A stretch of DNA of 15,638 nt from CAYQDF01 sp964416175 (GTDB lineage Bacteria > Chloroflexota > Anaerolineae > Anaerolineales > UBA4823). Position numbers and translations under genes: made by a program. The notes under the pieces are model-generated. The model worked only from the letters and a program-made list of their open reading frames with translations, was not told the origin of the DNA and searched no databases. The DNA lies in NCBI GenBank assembly GCA_964416175.1, contig CAYQDF010000073.1, positions 1 to 15,638 of the forward strand. Reading direction: 5' to 3'. Shown here piece after piece: positions 1 to 7,872 of the stretch (positions are counted from its first letter, which is position 1; every line of letters begins with the position of its first letter).

Positions 1-2
1 TC

Positions 3-1175
3 CTGGCCTCCCAGGAGCAGGCCCGCACCGTCCGACCGCCGACCAGCGACCTGGAGCACCGCATCGGCGCGTCCGACGGCGGGTTCGACCGCCTGGCGTT
101 TGCCTTCGAGCTCGACCTCGACCCGCGCCAGCTGCCCGTAGCCGACCCGGAAGGTTTCGATCTGCGCCTGCCCCTCAACCGCCGCGACCCCTCCCGGCCG
201 GAGATTGACCTGCCGCTCCCCTGGTACGGCGCCGGGATGTCGTATGGCAGCGTCGGCCTGCCGGTAATGCTGGCCCGCGCCCGCGCCGCGCAGAAGCTGG
301 GCACGTTCACCTCCACCGGCGAGGGCGGCTACCCCGAAGAGCTGATCCCCTACGCCGACCACATCATCACCCAGGTCGCCACCGGTCTGTTCGGCGTCAG
401 CGAAGCGACTATCCAGCGCGCCCGGGTGGTCGAGATCAAGTACGCCCAGGGCGCGAAGCCCGGCCTGGGAGGGCACCTGCTGGGCAACAAGAACACCGAC
501 TCGGTCGCCCGCCTGCGCGAGGCGGTCCAAGGGACCTCGCTGTTCTCCCCCTTCCCTTTTCACAGCGTGTACTCGGTGGAGGACCACAAGAAACACGTCG
601 ACTGGCTCAAGCAGGTCAACCCGCGCGCCTTGATCAGCGTGAAGGTCTCGACCCCCACCGACGTGGATATGGTCGCTGTCGGGTCCTATTACGCCGGGGC
701 CCATATCATCCACCTGGACGGCGCGTACGGCGGCACCGGCGCGGCGCCGGAGATCGCCAAGAAGAACATTGCCATGCCGATCGAGTACGCCCTGCCGAAG
801 GTGCACCGCTTCCTGGTGGATGAAGGCATCCGGGACGAGGTGACGCTGATGGCTTCCGGCGGGCTGCGTAGCGCATGGGATGTCGCGAAGGCGATCGCGC
901 TGGGGGCGGACGGCGCCATCCTCGGGACGGCGGAGCTGGTGGCTTTGGGCTGCATCCGGATCGCCCAATGCGAGAAGGGCTTGGGGTGCCCATTCGGCAT
1001 CACGACGACCGACCCTGAGCACGCCAAAAAGATCGACGCCGAAGTTGGCTTCCAGCAGATTGTCAATCTGTACACCTCCTGGACCTGGCAGCTGGCCGGC
1101 ATCCTGGAGGTCCTCGGCATGCGGTCGATCGCCGGGCTGCGCGGCAGGAGCGATCTGCTGGTGTATCTGGAGTAA
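3..1175 (+). CDS. Glutamate synthase-like FMN/Fe-S synthase domain protein (5' end outside window)
   Basis: The frame is open from the left edge to a TAA at 1173-1175, so the start lies upstream; the ATG at 237 is internal. The visible 390 residues match the FMN-binding synthase domain of glutamate synthase (GltB central domain, archaeal GltB, MgsC/GlxD). Seen: a YGAGMSYGSVG entry loop near 225-255, STGEGG near 312-329, the QGAKPGLGGH substrate/FMN loop near 447-476, DGAYGGTGAAPE near 717-749, and ASGGLRSAWDVAKAIALGAD near 849-908. The Cys triad for a 3Fe-4S cluster is in GCIRIAQCEKGLGC (948-989), spaced C-x5-C-x5-C, one residue longer than the C-x5-C-x4-C of GltB. In this family the domain joins 2-oxoglutarate and ammonia to make glutamate using FMN and an external reductant. 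The amidotransferase partner is probably the protein at 3264-5990, since this gene lacks that domain in the visible part. An N-methylglutamate synthase-like role is also possible. The family call is firm; the exact reaction is inferred. Confidence 0.9.
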   Translation: MASQEQARTVRPPTSDLEHRIGASDGGFDRLAFAFELDLDPRQLPVADPEGFDLRLPLNRRDPSRPEIDLPLPWYGAGMSYGSVGLPVMLARARAAQKLGTFTSTGEGGYPEELIPYADHIITQVATGLFGVSEATIQRARVVEIKYAQGAKPGLGGHLLGNKNTDSVARLREAVQGTSLFSPFPFHSVYSVEDHKKHVDWLKQVNPRALISVKVSTPTDVDMVAVGSYYAGAHIIHLDGAYGGTGAAPEIAKKNIAMPIEYALPKVHRFLVDEGIRDEVTLMASGGLRSAWDVAKAIALGADGAILGTAELVALGCIRIAQCEKGLGCPFGITTTDPEHAKKIDAEVGFQQIVNLYTSWTWQLAGILEVLGMRSIAGLRGRSDLLVYLE

Positions 1176-1298
1176 AAAACCAATGCCACAGCGCTTCTGC
1201 AAGGTGGACCCCCCACAGAGGGTTGAGCGACCACGTCTTCTGCATCTCACGCGGCGGCAAATGCGCAAGATCCGGGTGGCTTTTTCGGCTGGACTTCC

Positions 1299-1304
1299 TA
1301 TAAT
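1299..1304 (+). promoter_or_regulatory. Candidate sigma70 -10 box for the alkyltransferase-exporter-amidotransferase operon
   Basis: A perfect TATAAT lies 42 bases before the ATG at 1347, in the 171-base gap after the FMN-domain gene. The -35 region is poor (a TGGCTT-like hexamer near 1277-1282). The predicted transcript start is near 1311, leaving a short leader that contains the GGAGG ribosome site at 1335-1339. Confidence 0.5.
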
Positions 1305-1346
1305 GAGGGCGATCATTTCCCGCAAATATGGAACGGAGGTCTCAGC

Positions 1347-2216
1347 ATGCAGAATCTAAATATCGACTTCGCAGGAGCTTGCAATGACTACCGGCGCGTC
1401 GAAAAGGCTATCTTATACCTGGAGCAGCATTTCACCGAACAGCCCGGGTTGAAGGAACTGGCGGCGAGCGCCAACCTCAGCGAATTCCACTTCCAGCGCT
1501 TGTTTACCCGCTGGGTGGGGATCAGCCCTAAGCGGTTCATGCAGTACCTGACCAAGGAATGGGCCAAGCAGCTGCTGGAGGAGTCTCGCGATCTACTGTA
1601 CGCCTCGCTCGCCAGCGGCCTCTCCGGACCGGGAAGACTGCACGACCTTTTCGTGACCTGGGAGGCGGTCACTCCTGGTGAGTATAAACAGCGCGGCCGG
1701 GGCCTTACGATCCGTTATGGCTTTCATCCCACGCCTTTCGGGGAGTGCCTGCTGGCGATGACCGATCGTGGCGTCTGCAGCCTGGCATTCGTGAGAGACG
1801 GCGACCACCAGGGAACGCTGAGGTTTCTGAGATCGTCCTGGCCTGAGGCCAGCTTCAAAGAAGACCCGACTTCGACTGGAGGCGCAGCTGCTGCCATTTT
1901 CAGCCGGTTCACGCTCGGCGAGTCCTCGCCGGTTCGGCTCCATCTCAGCGGGACGAACTTCCAGCTCAAAGTCTGGGAAGCTCTCCTGAACATTCCAGCC
2001 GGGACGGTTGTATCTTATGAAGATATCGCTGTGGCGATTGGGCTGCCGGGCGCCGCCCGCGCCGTGGGAAACGCCGTCGGCCGCAACCCGCTCCCCGTGA
2101 TCATCCCCTGCCACCGGGTCATCCGAAGGTCGGGTGAGATCGGGGAGTACCGCTGGGGTTCCCAACGCAAGAAGGCGCTTTTGGGATGGGAGGCGGCCGC
2201 GCTCCAGGTTCGTTGA
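1347..2216 (+). CDS. AraC-type HTH / methylated-DNA--protein-cysteine methyltransferase fusion (Ada-like, lacking the N-terminal zinc domain)
   Basis: This is a 289-residue two-domain protein. Residues about 15-115 form an AraC-family DNA-binding domain (LKELAASANLSEFHFQRLF, then GVISPKRF-like residues and a TPGEYK end). Residues about 120-285 form an O6-alkylguanine-DNA alkyltransferase, with the active-site motif PCHRV (acceptor Cys255), an Asn near 247 in VGRNPLP, and the GEYRWG tail loop. The enzyme moves the alkyl group from O6-alkylguanine to its own cysteine, a one-use DNA repair reaction. E. coli Ada has an extra N-terminal zinc domain that senses methylphosphotriesters. That domain is absent here, so the mode of induction is unclear. 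The start is supported by GGAGG at 1335-1339 with a 7-base spacer. The stop is 22 bases before the exporter start, so co-transcription is likely. The family call is secure; self-regulation is inferred. Confidence 0.93.
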   Translation: MQNLNIDFAGACNDYRRVEKAILYLEQHFTEQPGLKELAASANLSEFHFQRLFTRWVGISPKRFMQYLTKEWAKQLLEESRDLLYASLASGLSGPGRLHDLFVTWEAVTPGEYKQRGRGLTIRYGFHPTPFGECLLAMTDRGVCSLAFVRDGDHQGTLRFLRSSWPEASFKEDPTSTGGAAAAIFSRFTLGESSPVRLHLSGTNFQLKVWEALLNIPAGTVVSYEDIAVAIGLPGAARAVGNAVGRNPLPVIIPCHRVIRRSGEIGEYRWGSQRKKALLGWEAAALQVR

Positions 2217-2238
2217 CTCTGTGAAAAGGTATATTGTT

Positions 2239-3228
2239 ATGAGACATGTCGACACATTAAACAATACCGCAGATCGAGGATCTTCCCCCTCCAGCGCGGC
2301 TATCTGGGCCGCCATGATGGCGGTCTACATCGTGTGGGGGTCCACTTACCTGGCGATCCGCTTCGCGGTAGAGACCATGCCGCCGTTCCTGATGGCAGGC
2401 GTCCGCTTCCTGGTCGCCGGGAGTGTGCTGTATGCGTTCCGGCGGCTGCACGGCGATCCACCGCCGGTCCGGCTTGAATGGCGCTCGGCGGCTATCGTCG
2501 GATTTTTCCTGCTCGTCGGGGGCAACGGTAGCGTGGTGTGGGCCGAGCAGCGGGTCCCCTCCGGCATCGCCGCCCTACTGGTCGGATCGGCGCCGCTGTG
2601 GATGGTCCTGCTCGATTCGCTTCGCGCGGGAGGCCGACGCCCCGGTGGATGGGCCATCCTCGGCGTGGTGCTGGGGTTCGCCGGGATCGCCATCCTGGTC
2701 GGGCCAGCCCAGCTGATCGGCATTGAAGGGAGTGTGGACCTGCTGGGAGCCGGTGCGCTGACCCTCGCCGCCTTCTCCTGGGCGGTCGGCTCACTCTATA
2801 ACCGCAGCGCACAGCTGCCCGCCTCGCCTCTCCTGGGGACGGGCATGGAGATGCTGATGGGCGGGTTGGGGCTGACCCTGCTCGGGACCCTGACGGGAGA
2901 GTGGGGCCGCCTGGACATCGCAGCGATCGCGCCGCGTTCCTGGTGGGGGCTGGTGTACCTGATCGTCTTCGGTTCCTGGGTCGGTTTCGCGGCCTACACC
3001 TGGCTGCTGCGCGTCGCCCCTACCACGCTGGTCTCGACGTACGCTTACGTCAATCCCCTGGTCGCGATCCTGGTGGGCAACTGGCTGGCTGCCGAGCCGA
3101 TCACCCTCCGGGTCCTGGTCGCCGCGGCGATCATCGTCGGCTCGGTGGCCGTGATCACGCTGACCCAGCCGGCGACCTCCCGCAAGAAAGCAGTTGAAGA
3201 GCCTGCGCTGTCTTGTGGAGATGATTAG
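2239..3228 (+). CDS. EamA/DMT-family (YedA-like) transporter
   Basis: A 329-residue, very hydrophobic protein with about ten predicted membrane segments in two EamA repeats. Near the N-terminus the VYIVWGSTYLAIRFAVETMP pattern is typical of YedA/RhaT-like drug/metabolite transporters, and the second repeat ends in a run like STYAYVNPLVAILVGNWL. Members move metabolites or amino acids across the inner membrane, usually outward; the substrate cannot be read from sequence. The frame is open from 2134, overlapping the alkyltransferase gene, but the extra 35 residues are Arg-rich and unlike a transporter start. I chose the ATG at 2239, which has an AAAGG-like site at 2225-2229 and puts the start 22 bases after the upstream stop. 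The amidotransferase gene begins 35 bases downstream. Confidence 0.9.
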   Translation: MRHVDTLNNTADRGSSPSSAAIWAAMMAVYIVWGSTYLAIRFAVETMPPFLMAGVRFLVAGSVLYAFRRLHGDPPPVRLEWRSAAIVGFFLLVGGNGSVVWAEQRVPSGIAALLVGSAPLWMVLLDSLRAGGRRPGGWAILGVVLGFAGIAILVGPAQLIGIEGSVDLLGAGALTLAAFSWAVGSLYNRSAQLPASPLLGTGMEMLMGGLGLTLLGTLTGEWGRLDIAAIAPRSWWGLVYLIVFGSWVGFAAYTWLLRVAPTTLVSTYAYVNPLVAILVGNWLAAEPITLRVLVAAAIIVGSVAVITLTQPATSRKKAVEEPALSCGDD

Positions 3229-3263
3229 TGGCATTTAGTCGAGATAATATCATGAGGTAAAGC

Positions 3264-5990
3264 ATGGGCGCTGAAAATCTCCCCGACCGCATCATTCAAT
3301 CCAGAGCAGGACTGCCCGCAACTGGCTTAACCGGTCGGCGCTCCGCGGAGGCCGCCGAGGGCGGTTGCGGCGTCCTGGGTTTCGCCGCCAGCATCCCCAT
3401 CGCCGGGAAGCACGTGCTGGCCGCTTCTGCCCAGATGCACAACCGGGGGAACGGGAAGGGGGGCGGGATCGCCATGGCCGGCCTTTCGCCGGCGCAGGCC
3501 GGAGTGGACGCGGCCACCCTGCGCAGCCACACACTCTTGCAGATCGCTTACCTCGATCCTCACGCGCGCCCGGAAGTTGAACGCGAGTTCATCGAACCGT
3601 TCTTCGACCTGAGCCAGGCGTACCTGCTGCCGCACCTGGACGACTATCGGGAGGTAGGCGGGTTGGAAGTGCGTCCGCCGGACGTCTGGCGCTATTTCGT
3701 GAGGGTGAAGCCTTCAGTCTTGATGGAATTTGCGGCGCAGAACAATCTGGAGGACCTGCCTCCCCGCCAGATCGAAGACGAGTTCGTGTACCAGAACTCG
3801 TACCGGTTGAACACACGGTTCTACGCCCGCCCCATGCCGCTGTCTGACGAGAACCCAGGCTCCCCGCAAGGGACCGGCCTGGGCGAGAAGCGCGCCTTCG
3901 TCCTCAGCCACGGGCGCGACCTCTCGGTGCTCAAGATCGTGGGCTACGCCGAGCAGGTCGTGGAATATTACCGGCTCGAAGACCAGCTCGCCCACGTCTG
4001 GATCGCTCACCAGCGTTACCCGACCAAGGGGCGCGTCTGGCACCCTGGCGGCGCGCATCCCTTCATCGGGCTGAACGAAGCCCTGGTCCACAACGGCGAC
4101 TTCGCCAATTACCACGCGGTTTGCGAATACCTGCGCCAGCGCAACATCGGGCAGCTCTTCCTCACAGACACCGAGGTGAGCGTGCAGCTCTTCGACCTCT
4201 GGGACCGGGTGTATGGCTACCCCCTGGAGATCACCCTGGAAGCCATGGCTCCCACCACCGAACATGACTTCGATATGCTGCCTCCCGAGAAGCGCGAGCT
4301 CTACGAAGCGGTGCAGCGGACGCACCTTCACGGCTCTCCGGATGGGCCCTGGTTCTTCATCCTGGCGCGTTCGCTGATCGACGACGCCAGCCCGGGCGAG
4401 GACCGCTACGAGCTGTTAGGGATCACTGACACCAGCATGCTGAGGCCTCAAGTATTTGCGCTCTACGAGAACATCCACCCATTGGAACGTCAAAAAATCG
4501 AAATCTCAGAACGTTCCAACCTTCCAACGTTCCAACATTCCAACGTTCAGATAGGTTTAATTGCCTCCGAGCGCCAGGCGATCAACGCCTGCCTGCGCTC
4601 GTTGGCGGCGGAAGACGAGCGGTTCCAGCCAATAGCGGATAAATATTGGGTCGCGCGCGGCGGATCCCACACCGACGGCGGTGCCTTTCGATTCGCATAC
4701 CGGCCAGCTTCAGGGAATTTGGAATGCGAAAACAAATTTGGGGTCCCGGTCCGGCTGCCGCCTGGGAAAAAGCACGTTTTCCCCAGGCAGGTCGATTCAG
4801 CGCGTGCCAGTCAGGATTTTCGTGACGCCTGGGAGATCCATGCGCTTCGCGCCTTCGACAACGGCGGAGCTGCTTCTTTCTGGCCCTGGCTGGCTGCCAC
4901 GCTAAGCCCGATCGGGTGGGACGAATTCGTGTGGGCGCTCGACTGGCTGCGGAGCTTCGCGACGGCCGGCGCAGCTGAATGGGAATTTGCTCTGCAGATC
5001 CTGACTGGGGTGCGCGACAGGCGTTTCGACCCCGGCGAAAAGAAGCGCGCCTCGGTATTATCCCTGGTAGACCGGGGGATCGAAGGCGTCCTGCAAAAGG
5101 TCCAGCCCGACTACGGCCGGCGGCTGGATTGGGGGTCCCGCCACGAACTGTCTGAGCCCGGCGAGGAATCGAAGCTGGTCATCGACGCCCTCGGTTTCCC
5201 GGCGGAGGGCGAGGAGAGCGCTGCCAGCTGGATAGTCTCGGCCCTCAGGCGGGGCTGGAAACACCTGATCGTCTACAACTGGCGCGGGGGCCGCTTTGCC
5301 GCCTGCGGCCTGGGACCGGATTCGCACGGCGTGCGGATCGACCTCTATGGAGACGTTGGCGACTACGCCGCCTCCGGTCTGGACGGCGCCGAGGTCCACC
5401 TGCACGGCGACGGCCAGGACCAGCTCGGCCAGATCATGAAATCCGGCAAGCTCGTGGTCTACGGCGATGTCGGGCAGACCTTCCTTTACGGGGCCAAGGG
5501 CGGTGAGATCTACGTGTTGGGCTCAGCCGCCGGGCGGCCGTTGATCAACGCCGTTGGGAGCCCCCGGGCGGTGATCAACGGCACCTGCCTGGACTACCTG
5601 GCAGAATCCTTCATGGCCGGCGACCCGCACAACGGCGGTGGATTCGTCATCTTGAACGGCGTTACTTTCGATGACTCTGGCAGGCTCGTGGAGCTGGAGA
5701 CTCCCTACCCGGGCGGCAACCTGTTCTCACTGGCTTCCGGCGGAGCGATCTACCTGCGCGACCCGCGCCGCTGCGTGTCGCTCGACCAGCTGAACGGTGG
5801 AGCGTTCGCTGAAGTCAGCCAGGAAGACTGGAATTTGATCGAACCTTACTTAATGGAAAACGAGCGCCTGTTCGGCATCAGCCTGGATGAATTGCTGAGC
5901 GTGAAAGGAAAAATCCGCCCACCTGAGGAAGTCTATCGCAAGGTCGAGGTGCGCGACATGGCCGTGCTGCGAGAAGGCGAGAACCGGTAA
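3264..5990 (+). CDS. Glutamate synthase-like fusion: class II glutamine amidotransferase + GXGXG domain
   Basis: A 908-residue protein. Residues about 35-400 are a class II (Ntn) glutamine amidotransferase: the candidate nucleophile is Cys35 in GGCGVLGF, with HQRYPTKGRVWHPGGAHPF from His249 and LVHNGDFANY after it. Residues about 655-850 are the GXGXG beta-helix domain (GLDGAEVHLHGDG, GKLVVYGDVGQTFLYGAKGG, GGGFVILNG). The section between (about 430-650) I do not recognise as a named domain. The amidotransferase frees ammonia from glutamine for the synthase domain; the partner is likely the FMN-domain protein ending at 1175. MgsA and MgsB (GlxB/GlxC) carry the same two domains on separate chains; here they are fused. 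Oddities: 34 residues precede the nucleophile, so a propeptide would have to be removed, and about 25 residues encoded by an 8-base repeat are inserted near residues 405-430. The start has GAGG at 3254-3257, spacer 6. Confidence 0.9.
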   Translation: MGAENLPDRIIQSRAGLPATGLTGRRSAEAAEGGCGVLGFAASIPIAGKHVLAASAQMHNRGNGKGGGIAMAGLSPAQAGVDAATLRSHTLLQIAYLDPHARPEVEREFIEPFFDLSQAYLLPHLDDYREVGGLEVRPPDVWRYFVRVKPSVLMEFAAQNNLEDLPPRQIEDEFVYQNSYRLNTRFYARPMPLSDENPGSPQGTGLGEKRAFVLSHGRDLSVLKIVGYAEQVVEYYRLEDQLAHVWIAHQRYPTKGRVWHPGGAHPFIGLNEALVHNGDFANYHAVCEYLRQRNIGQLFLTDTEVSVQLFDLWDRVYGYPLEITLEAMAPTTEHDFDMLPPEKRELYEAVQRTHLHGSPDGPWFFILARSLIDDASPGEDRYELLGITDTSMLRPQVFALYENIHPLERQKIEISERSNLPTFQHSNVQIGLIASERQAINACLRSLAAEDERFQPIADKYWVARGGSHTDGGAFRFAYRPASGNLECENKFGVPVRLPPGKKHVFPRQVDSARASQDFRDAWEIHALRAFDNGGAASFWPWLAATLSPIGWDEFVWALDWLRSFATAGAAEWEFALQILTGVRDRRFDPGEKKRASVLSLVDRGIEGVLQKVQPDYGRRLDWGSRHELSEPGEESKLVIDALGFPAEGEESAASWIVSALRRGWKHLIVYNWRGGRFAACGLGPDSHGVRIDLYGDVGDYAASGLDGAEVHLHGDGQDQLGQIMKSGKLVVYGDVGQTFLYGAKGGEIYVLGSAAGRPLINAVGSPRAVINGTCLDYLAESFMAGDPHNGGGFVILNGVTFDDSGRLVELETPYPGGNLFSLASGGAIYLRDPRRCVSLDQLNGGAFAEVSQEDWNLIEPYLMENERLFGISLDELLSVKGKIRPPEEVYRKVEVRDMAVLREGENR
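4510..4549 (+). repeat. In-frame 8-base tandem repeat inside the amidotransferase/GXGXG gene
   Basis: Five 8-base units follow one another: AACGTTCC, AACCTTCC, AACGTTCC, AACATTCC, AACGTTCA. A reverse-complement piece (TTGGAACGT) sits at 4482-4490 and can pair with ACGTTCCAA at 4511-4519. The reading frame stays open through the array and gives a Ser/Asn/Gln-rich loop (around ERSNLPTFQHSN) between ALYEN and VQIGLIASE. Base composition is clearly lower in GC than the surrounding gene. Confidence 0.85.
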
Positions 5991-6000
5991 ATAACATCCA

Positions 6001-6038
6001 AACCTTTGAACGTTCGATCCTTTATACGTTCAACCCTT
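6001..6038. repeat. Degenerate 8-base-period repeat between convergent genes
   Basis: The junction between the amidotransferase gene (stop 5990) and the permease gene (stop at 6030-6032, other strand) reads as degenerate 8-base units: AACCTTTG, AACGTTCG, ATCCTTTA, TACGTTCA, ACCCTT. It resembles the in-gene array at 4510-4549. TTGAACGT (6006-6013) and ACGTTCAA (6026-6033) can form an 8-pair stem with a 12-base loop, possibly a weak two-way stop. The array runs into the last codons of the permease. Confidence 0.6.
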
Positions 6039-6875
6039 GAGAGCCCCGGCCAGGATGCCGCGGATGAAGTAGCGCCCGAGGAACAGGAAGAAGATCAGTG
6101 GGATAGCCACAGTGATCAGGGCGGCGGCCATCTGCAAATTGTAGAGCACGATCGTGGTGCCTTTGGCCTCTGCCATGACCACCTGGACCGTCTGGGTGCG
6201 CGGGCTGGAAAGTGTCAGCGCCAGGAAGAATTCGTTCCACACCGCGGTGAAGATGATGATCGCCACGGAGGCGTAGGCGGGGAAGGAGATCGGCGTGATC
6301 ACCTGGAAGAATGTCTGGATCCTGGACGCGCCGTCCATCATGGCCGCCTCCTCCAGCTCACGAGGGACGGAGAGGAAGAAGGTGCCCATCAGCACGGAGG
6401 CCAGGGGGATGTTGAGGATCAGATAGCTCAAGATCATCCCCCAGTGAGTCAGAGCCAGCCCCGTCCTCGCCATGAGGATCACCAATGGGATGATCACAGC
6501 CTGGTACGGGAGGTACAAAGCGATGCCGACCAGGACGAACAAGACCCTGGAGAATCTCGTGCGCGTCCGGCTCAGATAGTAACCCCCCAGCCCACCGATA
6601 AACACCGATAAGGCAGTCGAGGCGACCGAGATGATCGCGGAGTTGCCCAGGCGCGGGATCATATTGCTCCGGAAGCGGATGCTGCCGAAGAGCACCTCGG
6701 CGTAATTGGCGAACTGCGGGTTCAAAGTGGGTGTGAGGTAGTTCCCCCGGTTGATCTCTTCGATTGATTTGAACGAGGTGATGACCATCACGTAAATCGG
6801 CAGCAGGTAAGCGACGGAGAGCCCGATCAGGACCAGGACCACGGTGATTTTCAGGGTTTTGTTCTTCGTTTTCAT
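6030..6875 (-). CDS. Carbohydrate ABC transporter permease, MalG/GtsC type
   Basis: A 281-residue inner-membrane protein with about six membrane segments (first near residues 8-30). The ATPase-docking EAA loop is visible at about residues 175-190 (LEEAAMMDGASRIQTFF). The N-terminus with LPIYVMVITSFKS and the GNSAIISVASTALSV region are typical of the MalG-side permease of sugar importers (CUT1). It should pair with the permease encoded just upstream, whose stop overlaps this ATG by four bases (6872-6875), implying translational coupling. It is the last gene of the minus-strand importer operon. The substrate is not set by this protein alone; the binding protein suggests a small sugar. Confidence 0.93.
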   Translation of the reverse strand: MKTKNKTLKITVVLVLIGLSVAYLLPIYVMVITSFKSIEEINRGNYLTPTLNPQFANYAEVLFGSIRFRSNMIPRLGNSAIISVASTALSVFIGGLGGYYLSRTRTRFSRVLFVLVGIALYLPYQAVIIPLVILMARTGLALTHWGMILSYLILNIPLASVLMGTFFLSVPRELEEAAMMDGASRIQTFFQVITPISFPAYASVAIIIFTAVWNEFFLALTLSSPRTQTVQVVMAEAKGTTIVLYNLQMAAALITVAIPLIFFLFLGRYFIRGILAGALKG

Positions 6876-7789
6876 TCAAACCACTTCCTGAGGGCATAAA
6901 TGGTGTAGGGAATGACAATGATAAAAGCCATGAGAAAGATGATGATCCCCAGCCCGGCGCCGGCGGAAACCAGGTGCTGTTGGAAGAATGTGATCCACAT
7001 GTTCAGCGCGAGCACGTCCGTGGAGATCCCCGGCCCGCCAAAGGTGACGATGTAAACAATGTCGAATACTTTCAGGGTCGAGATCAACAGCAGGGAGACG
7101 AGGACGAGGATGCCAGACCGGATATTGGGGACGATCACGGAGATCAGTATCCTGAGCTTTGAAGCCCCATCGACGGTCGCGGCCTCGATCATCTCCTGCA
7201 GCTCTGAAGTTCTGAACGAAGACTGGATGATGATCACGGCGAATCCCAGGTATTGCCAGATAAATATCAGGATCAACCAGTACGTGGCAGTCTCGGGATT
7301 CGTCGTGTACATGAATGGCGATTCGATCCCGAACAATCTCAGGATCGTGTCGAACACCCCCTGGCCGGGGCGGTACATCCACGACCACACCGTCCCGGTC
7401 ACGATGAAGGACATCGCCACCGGGTAGAGGATGAGGGTGCGGACATAAGATTCGACGCCGCGGATGGGGGAGAGCTCCAGGAGATAAGCCAGCAGGATGG
7501 CAATCACCACCGTCGGCACCACCCCAATGATCAACCACTTGAGATTGTTGAGGATATCGACCTTGAAGCGTGGTTGGGTGACCAGGTGCAGGTACCATTT
7601 CAACCCTGTAAACTCGTAGTTCGGCGCCACCGTCCTCCAGTCGGTAAACGAAACGTATAAAGTCCATAGCAGGGTGCCGAACAGGAGCACCACGAAGAAG
7701 ATGAGCGGCACCTGAAAAACCAGGATGTCTGCTAAAGTCATCCGTTCTCTGCGGCTTCTATTTTCCCTGCGCGCGATGATACTTGCCAC
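6872..7789 (-). CDS. Carbohydrate ABC transporter permease, MalF/GtsB type
   Basis: A 305-residue inner-membrane protein with about six membrane segments (first near 20-45). The EAA loop is at about residues 200-215 (EMIEAATVDGASKLRIL), and NNLKWLIIGVVPTVVIAILL near 81-100 is typical of MalF-side permeases of CUT1 sugar importers. The start is a GTG at 7787-7789, supported by GAGG on the minus strand (7798-7801) with an 8-base spacer. A downstream ATG at residue 17 is the alternative. The gene follows the binding-protein gene after a 208-base gap holding a terminator hairpin, and overlaps the next permease by four bases. Confidence 0.93.
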   Translation of the reverse strand: MASIIARRENRSRRERMTLADILVFQVPLIFFVVLLFGTLLWTLYVSFTDWRTVAPNYEFTGLKWYLHLVTQPRFKVDILNNLKWLIIGVVPTVVIAILLAYLLELSPIRGVESYVRTLILYPVAMSFIVTGTVWSWMYRPGQGVFDTILRLFGIESPFMYTTNPETATYWLILIFIWQYLGFAVIIIQSSFRTSELQEMIEAATVDGASKLRILISVIVPNIRSGILVLVSLLLISTLKVFDIVYIVTFGGPGISTDVLALNMWITFFQQHLVSAGAGLGIIIFLMAFIIVIPYTIYALRKWFE

Positions 7790-7872
7790 GGTATGAACCT
7801 CGCCTCCAGCCAGCTTCGGCGGGTATTCCAGTCGCTGGCGCTCAAAACACCGCCCAATGGGTAAAAAACAAA

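Noticed and set aside
2134..2238. N-terminal extension of the EamA transporter
   Set aside because: It would overlap the alkyltransferase gene by 83 bases and add an Arg-rich stretch before the first membrane segment; the ATG at 2239 fits better.
3714..4331. 205-codon open frame on the minus strand
   Set aside because: It is antisense to the amidotransferase domain, with no start-site signal and no family pattern.
6006..6611. 201-codon open frame on the plus strand
   Set aside because: It is antisense to the MalG-type permease; the product is extremely rich in Asp, Glu, Gln and His, as expected from the complement of a membrane protein gene.
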